Source of the DNA: Bacteroidia bacterium
GTDB taxonomy: Bacteria > Bacteroidota > Bacteroidia > Bacteroidales > VadinHA17
Length of the DNA: 8,610 nt
Assembly: GCA_026391515.1 (NCBI GenBank)
Contig: JAPLEC010000198.1
Coordinates: forward strand, 1-8,610
Reading direction: 5' to 3'
Position 1 is the stretch's first letter. Each line of letters begins with the position of its first letter. The notes below the pieces were generated by a model that was not told where the DNA came from, made no database searches, and saw only the letters and a list, made by a program, of their open reading frames with translations. Position numbers and translations under genes: made by a program. Shown one piece after another: positions 1 to 5,776 of this stretch.

Positions 1-525
1 ATTGACATAATCTACAAACATGTTCATCAGAAAAATGGCAAGCTGGTCACATCGGGTATGGGAAAGGCTGGCGAGATTGCTCATAATATAGCTACCACAT
101 TCAGCTCAACAGGCACTCCTTCAATTTTTTTACATCCCAGTGAAGCACAGCACGGAGATCTTGGAATTCTCCAGTAAAATGATGTTCTGCTGGTTATTTC
201 TAATTCCGGCAAAACCAGGGAGCTGATAGAGTTGATAGACCTTAAAGATAATTTATACCCTTCCATTCCGGTAATAGTAATAACTGGTAATCCCAATAGT
301 CCTCTTGCACAAAAAGCTGATTGTTTTATTCTTACGGGTGCTCCCGCTGAAGTGTGCCCCCTCGGTCTCACACCTACAACATCCACAACTGTATTTACAG
401 TCATCGGTGATGCGCTTGTTGTAATGATGATGGGAAAGATAGGATTCAATGCCGGCGATTATGCTAAAAGACACCACGGAGGATATCTTGGTGCAAAATC
501 GAGAGAGAAGTCCGAAAAAGGTTAA
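1..525 (+). pseudogene. SIS-domain arabinose-5-phosphate isomerase-like gene (KdsD/KpsF type, no CBS domains), 5'-truncated by the window, with an in-frame stop
   Basis: Frame 1 reads 58 codons, a TAA at 175-177, then 115 more codons to the stop at 523-525. Both parts align by eye with one SIS sugar-phosphate isomerase: TSGMGKAGEIA and HPSEAQHGDLG before the stop, then VISNSGKTREL (SIS phosphate-binding Ser/Thr loop), ITGNPNSPLAQKAD, EVCPLGLTPTTSTT and KRHHGGYLG after it. These are the hallmarks of KdsD/KpsF/GutQ enzymes, which convert ribulose-5-phosphate to arabinose-5-phosphate for Kdo (LPS) synthesis. The protein ends just after the SIS domain, so it lacks the paired CBS domains of E. coli KdsD, as SIS-only members in Bacteroides do. 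The TAA replaces one codon between LQ and NDVLL and no frameshift is present, so it is a single nonsense change, a sequencing error or (less likely) readthrough. The only nearby downstream restart is TTG at 232, which would lose the first half of the fold. The start lies left of the window. Its stop overlaps the stop of the convergent regulator remnant. Confidence 0.85.
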
Positions 526-855
526 ATCACATCTTTTTTAAGATCGGAAATAGTTTTCTGAAGCGTCTCCTGGAATATGTTTGCATTTTCAATCCATTTC
601 AGGATCTTTTCACTTACGTTTGGGTGGTCGGGAGTGCGCTTTGCTTGCCTTGAAATATTTTACAAGCTCGTCAAATGTTTTTTCAGGGGGATCGCTTATT
701 GCAAAATATGCGATAATCCTTCCCTGCATCGGTGTAAGCCCGAATTTTTCAAATACTTTTCCGGTCTCCTCTACTGTTTCACGCGTTACTTTATCCTGTA
801 CTGCCATTATACCTGCCATGTTAGATTCCGGATGACAAAAATAATTTAATTTCAT
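522..855 (-). pseudogene. GbsR/MarR-type transcriptional regulator with an internal deletion
   Basis: From ATG at 855 the minus strand encodes 72 residues typical of the start of a GbsR-like winged-helix regulator: a lead helix, FEKFGLTPMQGRIIAYF, then SDPPEKTFDELVKYFKASK. In intact relatives this is followed by the recognition helix (SAISNAL-like) and the wing. Here the frame instead runs into AHSRPPKRK and a TGA at 610-612. Shifting one frame at about 636-640 restores a plausible C-terminal helix of this family (RTPDHPNVSEKIL, then IFQETLQKTI and DLKKDVI) that ends at TAA 522-524. The two parts total about 110 residues against roughly 150-165 for the family as I recall it, so some 45-60 codons of the middle, including the DNA-reading helix and wing, seem to be deleted. 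Met13 or Met17 could be the true start. It is divergent from the sugar transporter operon, which it probably once regulated, and its stop overlaps that of the convergent SIS gene. As read here it could not make a working DNA-binding protein. Confidence 0.75.
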
Positions 856-856
856 A

Positions 857-880
857 TTAGTTCTATAACTTTTGAACTAA
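857..880. promoter_or_regulatory. 24-bp inverted repeat, candidate operator of the adjacent MarR/GbsR-type regulator
   Basis: Perfect 7-bp arms TTAGTTC (857-863) and GAACTAA (874-880) flank a 10-bp AT-rich centre. Dyads of this size suit dimeric winged-helix regulators of the MarR/GbsR class. The site begins two bases upstream of the regulator's ATG (855-853) and lies just downstream of its putative -7 box, a position that fits autorepression. It may also affect the divergent transporter operon. The inverted repeat is seen directly; the operator role is inference. Confidence 0.5.
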
Positions 881-885
881 AAAAA

Positions 886-893
886 CAAATATA
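886..893 (-). promoter_or_regulatory. Bacteroidota -7 box for the regulator gene
   Basis: The minus strand reads TATATTTG here, an exact match to the Bacteroidota housekeeping -7 consensus TAnnTTTG. No clear TTG was found 19-21 bp further upstream, so the -33 part is weak. Transcription would start near 879, inside the 857-880 inverted repeat, leaving a leader of about 25 bases before the ATG at 855. Confidence 0.4.
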
Positions 894-899
894 AATTTC

Positions 900-930
900 T
901 TGGTAGGGTTATATAAAAAGATTAGTTTTG
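900..930 (+). promoter_or_regulatory. Bacteroidota-type promoter for the sugar transporter-kinase operon
   Basis: TTG at 900-902, a 20-bp spacer, then TAGTTTTG at 923-930, which fits TAnnTTTG. This is the sigma-ABfr-type layout of Bacteroidota. The predicted start near 937 gives a leader of about 33 bases to the ATG at 970. The leader is A/T-rich and has no obvious Shine-Dalgarno, as is usual in the phylum. Confidence 0.55.
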
Positions 931-939
931 AAAACTTAA
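922..939. promoter_or_regulatory. Second dyad overlapping the transporter -7 box, possible second operator
   Basis: AGTTTT (924-929) and AAAACT (931-936) form a near-perfect 13-bp palindrome around a single G. With the flanking bases it reads TTAGTT...AACTTAA, sharing the TTAGTT outer half-site with the stronger repeat at 857-880. It covers the -7 box of the transporter promoter, so binding there would block transcription. The spacing between half-sites differs from the first site, so a shared binding protein is only a guess. Confidence 0.25.
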
Positions 940-969
940 AACAGTAAAATATTTTCTAAAATCATATTT

Positions 970-2328
970 ATGGTAAACGACAATACATCAACGACATCAG
1001 GAAGAAATTATATCATTTCAATATCAATAATAGGAGTATTATATTTTATCTTCGGATTCGTCACCTGGCTCAACGGGTCACTTATGGTTTTCTTTAAAAC
1101 TGCTTGCGAGTTAACTCCTTTTGAAGCAAGTCTGGTTGTGCTTGCGTTTTATATTGCCTATTTCGTTATGGCCCTTCCTTCATCGTTTGTGCTTAAAAAA
1201 ACAGGATATAAGAATGGCGTTTTCATAGGTTTATTAATTATGGCAGTTGGTGCACTTATTTTTATCCCTGCAGCATATTCGAGGATGTTCGGAGTATTTC
1301 TGGCAGGTTTATTCATTCTTGGTACAGGGCTAGCGCTGCTACAAACAGCTACAAATCCTTTTATTACAATAATAGGTCCGCGCGAGAGTGCAGCTAAAAG
1401 GATGGCTATCATGGGTATCTGTAATAAAATGGCAGGAGTGATAAGTCCGCTAATTCTTACTGCGCTGATCTTGCACGGTATGGAAAATTTCAGCGAAAGC
1501 AATCTTGAAAAACTTACTATTGATCAGAAAGATCTGTTACTTAATGAGCTATCGTTAAGGATAGTAATACCCTACGCTGCTTTAGCCTTATTACTGGCTC
1601 TTTTTGGCGTTTTGGTGAAATTTTCTTCATTGCCTAATGAAATAGATATTGAGGAAGATGATCATGAGACTCTTAAGGGCTTTATCAGACAGATACCTGC
1701 TGCTATAAAGATCCCTCACTTACTGCTAGGAATTATTACAATATTTGTTTATGTAGGCGTTGAAGTCATGGCCGGTGACAGCCTTACTCAATTTGGAAAA
1801 TCTTTGCAACTGCCATATGCACCAAAACTCACAGCATTCACGATGGCCTTCATGGTATTTGGATATACGCTGGGCATCATACTCATCCCCAAGGTGATCA
1901 GCCAATCAAAAGCCCTGCTATTTTCGGCAATTCTTGGTGTACTGTTTGCTTTTGGAGCTGTTTATACATCAACAACAAACAATAGCCTTTTTTCATCAAT
2001 TTTTGGATGGTTGAATAAAATTTTGGGATTCAATATTCCATTGATTCCCAACGCTGTCTTCTTTGTCACACTACTCGGTTGGGCAAATGCTCTTATGTGG
2101 CCGGCTATATGGCCCCTTGCTTTAAATAAACTAGGTAAATACACAAAAATAGGTTCAGCATTACTAATCATGGGTATTGCCGGTGGCGCGCTGATTCCCC
2201 CAACTTATGCAAAAGTTGGTCAGTCAATAGGTTTTCAGAATGCATTATGGATGATGGTGCCAATCTATATTTTCATTATTTACTATGCAATTTCAGGGCA
2301 CAAGGCAGGATTAAAAAATGGATCATAA
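970..2328 (+). CDS. FHS-family MFS sugar transporter (NagP/GluP/FucP type)
   Basis: This is an inner-membrane sugar:H+ symporter of the fucose-galactose-glucose branch of the major facilitator superfamily. The 452 residues hold about 12 hydrophobic spans. The FHS signature FGFVTWLNG lies in TM1 (residues 28-36) and LLQTATNP in the fourth helix region (123-130), followed by GPRESAAKRM (136-145) in a cytoplasmic loop. Length is normal for the family (about 400-460). The ATG at 970 sits about 33 bases after a good promoter start, and the protein begins with a short hydrophilic tail before TM1, so this start is plausible. Its last 11 bases overlap the start of a NahK-like N-acetylhexosamine kinase, so the two are translationally coupled. 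This points to N-acetylglucosamine or N-acetylgalactosamine as the substrate rather than fucose or glucose, but sequence alone cannot settle it. Regulation probably came from the divergent, now broken, GbsR-type gene. Confidence 0.88.
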   Translation: MVNDNTSTTSGRNYIISISIIGVLYFIFGFVTWLNGSLMVFFKTACELTPFEASLVVLAFYIAYFVMALPSSFVLKKTGYKNGVFIGLLIMAVGALIFIPAAYSRMFGVFLAGLFILGTGLALLQTATNPFITIIGPRESAAKRMAIMGICNKMAGVISPLILTALILHGMENFSESNLEKLTIDQKDLLLNELSLRIVIPYAALALLLALFGVLVKFSSLPNEIDIEEDDHETLKGFIRQIPAAIKIPHLLLGIITIFVYVGVEVMAGDSLTQFGKSLQLPYAPKLTAFTMAFMVFGYTLGIILIPKVISQSKALLFSAILGVLFAFGAVYTSTTNNSLFSSIFGWLNKILGFNIPLIPNAVFFVTLLGWANALMWPAIWPLALNKLGKYTKIGSALLIMGIAGGALIPPTYAKVGQSIGFQNALWMMVPIYIFIIYYAISGHKAGLKNGS

Positions 2329-3412
2329 TCTGAGAGAAATATTTGATTGCTTTATAACCGATGGTACTTTTCTGAAATGCGAACCATACGGCAGCGGTCA
2401 TATTCATGATACATTCCGTATTGAGACCCGTGAAGAAGATAAGGATGATTATATTCTTCAACGACTTAATAACAAGATATTCAGGAACATACCAGCGCTT
2501 CAGGAAAATATTGAAAGGGTCACTGTCCATCTGAAGAATAAAATCAGCGCAATTTCCGGATCCGACATAAAGAGAGAATGTCTCAGTCTTATTCCTTCAA
2601 AAGACAAAAAAAGCTGGATAATTGACAAATCAGGCAACTACTGGAGGATGTATATTTTCATTTCAAATCATCGTTCATATAATATTGTTGATTCTCCTGG
2701 CAAAGCATTTGAAGGAGGAAAAGCAATCGGCCGTTTCCAGGCAATGCTTGCAGATCTTCCGGGAAATCCTCTGCACGAAACAATTCCTTATTTTCATGAT
2801 ATTGAGAAACGCCTGGAGACATTTAACAGATCTGTAAAAGAAAATCCGGCAGGAAGAGTGAAAAATGTTACTCATGAAATAGATTTTGTGCTTAAGCGGG
2901 CTGATCAGATGAAGGTTATTCTCAGAATCGGGAAAGAAGGTAAAATCCCTGTAAGGATAACACATAATGACACAAAATTCAACAATATACTTCTTGACGA
3001 GAACGATAAAGCTTTGTGTGTCATTGATTTGGACACAGTTATGCCGGGATATGTCCATTATGATTTTGGTGACGCAATCAGAACTGCGGCAAACGTTGCG
3101 GCTGAAGATGAAAAAGAACTCTCGAAAGTAAAGATGGATATCAATCTTTTTGAAGCTTATGCTACGGGATATCTCTCGGAAACCAGAGATACCCTGAATG
3201 ATGTTGAGAAAGAGTATCTTGCATTTGCTCCGCGACTAATAACCTACACGATTGCTGTTCGTTTTTTAACTGATTATATCGATGGCGATACTTATTTTAA
3301 AATACATCACGAGCACCATAATTTGCAGAGAGCGAGGGCGCAGCTGAAGCTTGTTGAGAGCATGGAAGAGCAATATGGGGAAATGCAGAAGATAATAAGG
3401 AGATTAATATAA
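2318..3412 (+). CDS. nahK: N-acetylhexosamine 1-kinase-like sugar kinase (APH fold)
   Basis: This cytoplasmic kinase is expected to transfer the ATP gamma-phosphate to the anomeric C1 hydroxyl of GlcNAc or GalNAc, giving HexNAc-1-phosphate that a uridylyltransferase can turn into UDP-HexNAc. It resembles Bifidobacterium longum NahK along its whole length (364 residues here against about 359). Visible motifs are the N-lobe glycine loop EPYGSGHIHDTF (22-33), YILQRLN (45-51), the catalytic loop THNDTKFNNIL (215-225, with D218 the expected base and N223 a metal ligand), IDLDTVMPG (236-244), and the DFGD metal-binding segment (249-252). HHNLQRARAQLKLV near the C-terminus also matches NahK. No key residue appears lost. 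It overlaps the upstream FHS transporter by 11 bases, so uptake and phosphorylation are co-expressed. Another sugar substrate within this APH subgroup is possible. Confidence 0.85.
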   Translation: MDHNLREIFDCFITDGTFLKCEPYGSGHIHDTFRIETREEDKDDYILQRLNNKIFRNIPALQENIERVTVHLKNKISAISGSDIKRECLSLIPSKDKKSWIIDKSGNYWRMYIFISNHRSYNIVDSPGKAFEGGKAIGRFQAMLADLPGNPLHETIPYFHDIEKRLETFNRSVKENPAGRVKNVTHEIDFVLKRADQMKVILRIGKEGKIPVRITHNDTKFNNILLDENDKALCVIDLDTVMPGYVHYDFGDAIRTAANVAAEDEKELSKVKMDINLFEAYATGYLSETRDTLNDVEKEYLAFAPRLITYTIAVRFLTDYIDGDTYFKIHHEHHNLQRARAQLKLVESMEEQYGEMQKIIRRLI

Positions 3413-3470
3413 AGAAGGCACAAGGTACAAGGTGCAAAGGCACAAGGGCTGAACAGCGTATTTATAAGAT

Positions 3471-3486
3471 CCCCTCCTGGGAGGGG
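3471..3486. repeat. G/C-rich hairpin of the dispersed repeat
   Basis: CCCCTCC (3471-3477) and GGAGGGG (3480-3486) are perfect inverted arms around TG; as RNA the stem would be about 6 bp with a 4-base loop. The following GGGCGGGGGTGGG and TTTT at 3498-3501 leave a short T run about 12 bases after the stem. It could act as a weak transcription end for the kinase operon, but its likeness to a common dispersed repeat makes a repeat-derived origin more likely. Confidence 0.5.
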
Positions 3487-3526
3487 GCGGGGGTGGGTTT
3501 TAAAGACAAAAGATAAAAGACAAAAG

Positions 3527-3585
3527 AAACAAGATAAAAGAACCGAGCCGAAGGCGAGCTCGACGAAGTCAAACAAGATAAAAGA
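3527..3585. repeat. Pair of 15-bp direct repeats flanking a 29-bp GC-rich block
   Basis: AAACAAGATAAAAGA occurs identically at 3527-3541 and 3571-3585. The 29 bp between them is unlike its A-rich surroundings and contains CGAGCTCG and GCCGAAGGC dyads. This could be a small repeat unit inserted with duplication, or two successive copies of a 44-bp unit, the second incomplete. The second copy ends 5 bases before the next gene's ATG. Confidence 0.6.
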
Positions 3586-3590
3586 TCTAA

Positions 3591-4208
3591 ATGGATTGGA
3601 CCAAAGACGAAATCAAATTCCTGAAAACCCTTAATAATCCTGACAAGATACAAGCTTTTCTTGATGCCATTGATTACAATCCGAATTACGAATGCCGGTC
3701 ACCACGGTGGGTATTGAAAAAGCGTTCGGCACACTGTTTCGAGGGAGCACTGTTCGCTGCAGCAGCATTACAATTCATTGGATATAAGCCACTTATTGTA
3801 GATATGCTGGCAGTAAATGACGATGATCATGTAATCGCTGTATTTAAAGAGGACGGACATTGGGGAGCTGTGGCAAAATCAAACTTTACATCCTTAAGGT
3901 TCAGGGAACCGGTGTACAGAACATTGCGGGAGCTTGTAATGTCATACTATGATTTCTTTTTCAATATTTACGGCGTCAAATCGTTGAGATCCTACTCTCT
4001 TCCATTCGACCTCACAATGTTTGAACCTCGCCATTGGGCTACAACTGATGAAGACCTCGAATATATAGGGGATAAGATAGAATCTCTTCATCATTTTCCT
4101 CTTGTGACAAAAAAAATGATAAGAAAGTTATCCAAAGCAAGCGATACAATGATGAAGGCAGGAATGCTTGGATCGAAACCCGAAGGACTTTTTCAACCAA
4201 AGAAATAA
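3591..4208 (+). CDS. Hypothetical cytoplasmic protein with a transglutaminase-like Cys/His arrangement
   Basis: I do not recognise a named family for this 205-residue protein. It has no signal peptide or membrane span. Its core resembles the transglutaminase-like/papain-type layout: a Cys at the start of a small-residue helix (SAHCFEGALFAAAAL, C49), then GYKPLIVDM as a strand, then a His at the start of a strand pair (DDDHVIAVF, H80; GHWGAVAKSNF, 90-99), with N98 or D71 as possible third residues. The order and spacing fit a Cys-His-Asp/Asn site, so it could be a cysteine peptidase, acyltransferase or a non-catalytic relative; this is inference. The C-terminal third (PRHWATTDEDLEYIGDKIESLHHFPLV split over 146-172) is probably helical. 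The start at 3591 comes straight after a repeat patch and has no Shine-Dalgarno. The FLVCR-like transporter follows after 12 bp, so the two are probably one transcription unit and may share a substrate. Confidence 0.8.
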   Translation: MDWTKDEIKFLKTLNNPDKIQAFLDAIDYNPNYECRSPRWVLKKRSAHCFEGALFAAAALQFIGYKPLIVDMLAVNDDDHVIAVFKEDGHWGAVAKSNFTSLRFREPVYRTLRELVMSYYDFFFNIYGVKSLRSYSLPFDLTMFEPRHWATTDEDLEYIGDKIESLHHFPLVTKKMIRKLSKASDTMMKAGMLGSKPEGLFQPKK

Positions 4209-4220
4209 TACGTTGTTTTT

Positions 4221-5504
4221 ATGGAACCTATTAAATTATACAAATACCGCTGGATAGTTCTTTCCACCCTGATGTTCATTACCATGATGGCTCAGGTTCA
4301 ATGGCTTACACATGCTCCCATAGCGAGAGCGGCTGAAGTATATTACCATGGCAGATTCAATCCCCTGTCATTTTTCAATATTGATTTCCTGGCTTCCTCA
4401 TACATGATATTCTATCTTATTATGTGTATCCCGGCATCTTATTTCATTGACAGATATGGAATTGTAAAGGGTGTAGGCCTGGGTGCCATTCTTATGGCAG
4501 CGGGAGGTGCAATAAAAGGTTTTTCAGGTAATTCATTCACTTTGGTTCTGACAGGTCAGATACTTTTTGCCATTGCCCAGCCATTTGTCATTAATGCTCC
4601 GACAGCAGTTGCAGCGAGGTGGTTTCCTGTCAAAGAGAGGGCAATTGCAACAGGAATGGCAACTCTGGCACAATATATTGGTATTCTGATTGCCATGGTT
4701 GTCACACCAATGCTTATTGTCTCTTCTCCTACGGACCCTGCTTATGGCAACGGAATAGGAAGCATGGTCAGGATATATGGAATCGTAACAATTGCCGCAT
4801 CTGTTGCAGCGCTTCTCCTTCTCAAGGAAAAACCTGCAAGTCCGCCTTCAGCTGAACCTTATGTAAGGGTCGACTTCTCCTCAGGATTAAAGCATATTTT
4901 TAAACTGAGGGATATGTGGATAATTGTCATTTTATTTACAATAGGCCTGGGAATATTCAATGCTGTAAATTCAATGATCGATTCAATTGCAGATTATCTT
5001 GATATCGATGATTCCAACGGCATGCTCGGTGGCATGATGCTTATTGGCGGCATAATCGGCGCTGTTATAATTCCCATACTATCTGATCTTTACAAGAGAA
5101 GAAAACTGTTTCTTGTGATATGTGTCGTCGGAATGGTACCAGGGATCGCGGGCATTGTATTTGCTCCGCATCTGACCGGTGGTTTTGGTGTCAATCCCGC
5201 AGCTGCCCATACAGTTGCACTGGTCTCTTCGTTCATACTGGGTTTCTTTGTAATGAGTGCAGGCCCTATAGGTTTTCAGTACGCTGCAGAAGTTTCCGCC
5301 CCTGCCCACGAATCAACATCTCAGGGACTTCTTCTGTGGGTCGGACAGCTTAGCGGCATGATCATGGTAACGGGAATGAGCATGTATAATAAGACCTTTT
5401 TACCTGCTTTTATGATTTCCTTCGTAATATTAATCAGCATTGCCGCCATCCTTATCTTCTTCATAAAAGAGTCTGCCATGATAAAGGCGGAAAAAGAAAG
5501 ATAA
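4221..5504 (+). CDS. MFS transporter, FLVCR/DIRC2-like
   Basis: A 427-residue inner-membrane protein with about 12 hydrophobic spans. It belongs to the major facilitator superfamily and its N-half resembles the FLVCR/DIRC2 (SLC49) branch more than sugar or drug porters. The matching stretches are QVQWLTHAPI after TM1 start (25-34), IDFLASSYMIFYLIMCIPAS (54-73), SYFIDRYG (73-80), and GQILFAIAQPFV then ARWFPVKERAIATG (112-145). Animal FLVCRs carry the same elements (AFQW, IDWLS, GQ-AQ-F, a WF-P-E-R/S-A motif) and move haem or choline/ethanolamine; the substrate of bacterial members is largely unknown. No bound-ligand residue can be assigned from sequence alone. A cytoplasmic loop after TM6 (about 203-225) is proline-rich at its start. 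It lies 12 bp after the Cys/His protein, which suggests co-transcription. The ATG at 4221 directly follows a TTTTT run and lacks a Shine-Dalgarno; length is normal for the fold. Confidence 0.85.
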   Translation: MEPIKLYKYRWIVLSTLMFITMMAQVQWLTHAPIARAAEVYYHGRFNPLSFFNIDFLASSYMIFYLIMCIPASYFIDRYGIVKGVGLGAILMAAGGAIKGFSGNSFTLVLTGQILFAIAQPFVINAPTAVAARWFPVKERAIATGMATLAQYIGILIAMVVTPMLIVSSPTDPAYGNGIGSMVRIYGIVTIAASVAALLLLKEKPASPPSAEPYVRVDFSSGLKHIFKLRDMWIIVILFTIGLGIFNAVNSMIDSIADYLDIDDSNGMLGGMMLIGGIIGAVIIPILSDLYKRRKLFLVICVVGMVPGIAGIVFAPHLTGGFGVNPAAAHTVALVSSFILGFFVMSAGPIGFQYAAEVSAPAHESTSQGLLLWVGQLSGMIMVTGMSMYNKTFLPAFMISFVILISIAAILIFFIKESAMIKAEKER

Positions 5505-5540
5505 GAGATTGCCACTTCTATAGTCGAAATATTTAATACC

Positions 5541-5569
5541 TTATAAAGCTGAATATCTGTGCTTTATAA
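5541..5569. terminator. AT-rich hairpin after the FLVCR-like gene, possible terminator
   Basis: TTATAAAGC (5541-5549) and GCTTTATAA (5561-5569) are perfect 9-bp inverted arms with an 11-base loop, 36 bases after the MFS stop. No clear T run follows, and the stem is AT-rich, so termination would be weak; it might instead be a regulator site for the surface-protein operon downstream. Confidence 0.35.
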
Positions 5570-5626
5570 ATTCATTGTCTTAACCGTTCGAAGTTTTTTT
5601 TTGGAATTTGTTTTTTATTGGTATAA

Positions 5627-5649
5627 CTTACATTTTTTTATAATGTAAG
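5627..5649. repeat. Second inverted repeat in the 5505-5776 spacer
   Basis: CTTACATT (5627-5634) and AATGTAAG (5642-5649) are perfect 8-bp arms with a T-rich 7-base centre. It lies about 130 bases before the next start codon. It may be an operator or a structured leader for the surface-protein operon. I found no exact TAnnTTTG box in this spacer, so the operon's promoter is not located, and the rest of the spacer is plain AT-rich sequence. Confidence 0.4.
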
Positions 5650-5776
5650 AACCAGTTGAAATTCCATCCGGAATAATTTATTATTTAAGTATAACCTATG
5701 AGTTTATAATTAAGTGATTAATATATAGACTAGTATAATCTCCATGCTTATTTATAAAATAATTTTTTTCTCGAAA

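Larger units (their letters stand above)
3413..3590. repeat. Low-complexity intergenic repeat patch (dispersed Bacteroidota-type repeats)
   Basis: The whole gap between the kinase and the next gene is made of repeat-like modules. First come CAAGG-based units of 7-8 bp (3415-3448: CAAGGTA, CAAGGTG, CAAAGGCA, CAAGGG). Next is a G/C-rich dyad (3471-3486) running into a G-rich tract up to about 3498, and then an A/G-rich tract with many AAGATAAAAGA-like units (about 3502-3541). After that come a GC-richer 29-bp block with GCCGAAGGC and CGAGCTCG dyads (3542-3570) and another AAGATAAAAGA copy. Modules like these recur between genes in many Bacteroidota genomes (recalled, not searched). The patch runs from the kinase stop to the start codon of the next gene, so it forms that gene's untranslated leader. 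I see no gene in it. Confidence 0.7.

Noticed and set aside
232..525. Separate short gene starting at TTG 232
   Set aside because: It is simply the continuation of the SIS isomerase frame after the in-frame stop; half the fold would be missing.
577..849. Plus-strand open frames of 84-90 residues over the regulator remnant
   Set aside because: They are antisense to a recognisable GbsR-like sequence on the minus strand, and their translations are cysteine- and phenylalanine-rich with no familiar motif.
3415..3590. CRISPR array or tandem-repeat locus in the repeat patch
   Set aside because: Units are short, irregular and differ in type; there are no equal-length unique spacers and no cas genes nearby.
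3307..3653. Minus-strand open frames across the repeat patch (THPRPLPGGD, PTPAPSQEG-type peptides)
   Set aside because: They arise from translating the dispersed G-rich repeat and overlap real genes on the plus strand.
5744..5776. Upstream ATG at 5744 as the start of the small T9SS protein
   Set aside because: It adds MLIYKIIFFSK before a complete signal peptide that begins at the ATG at 5777, which makes the later start more likely.
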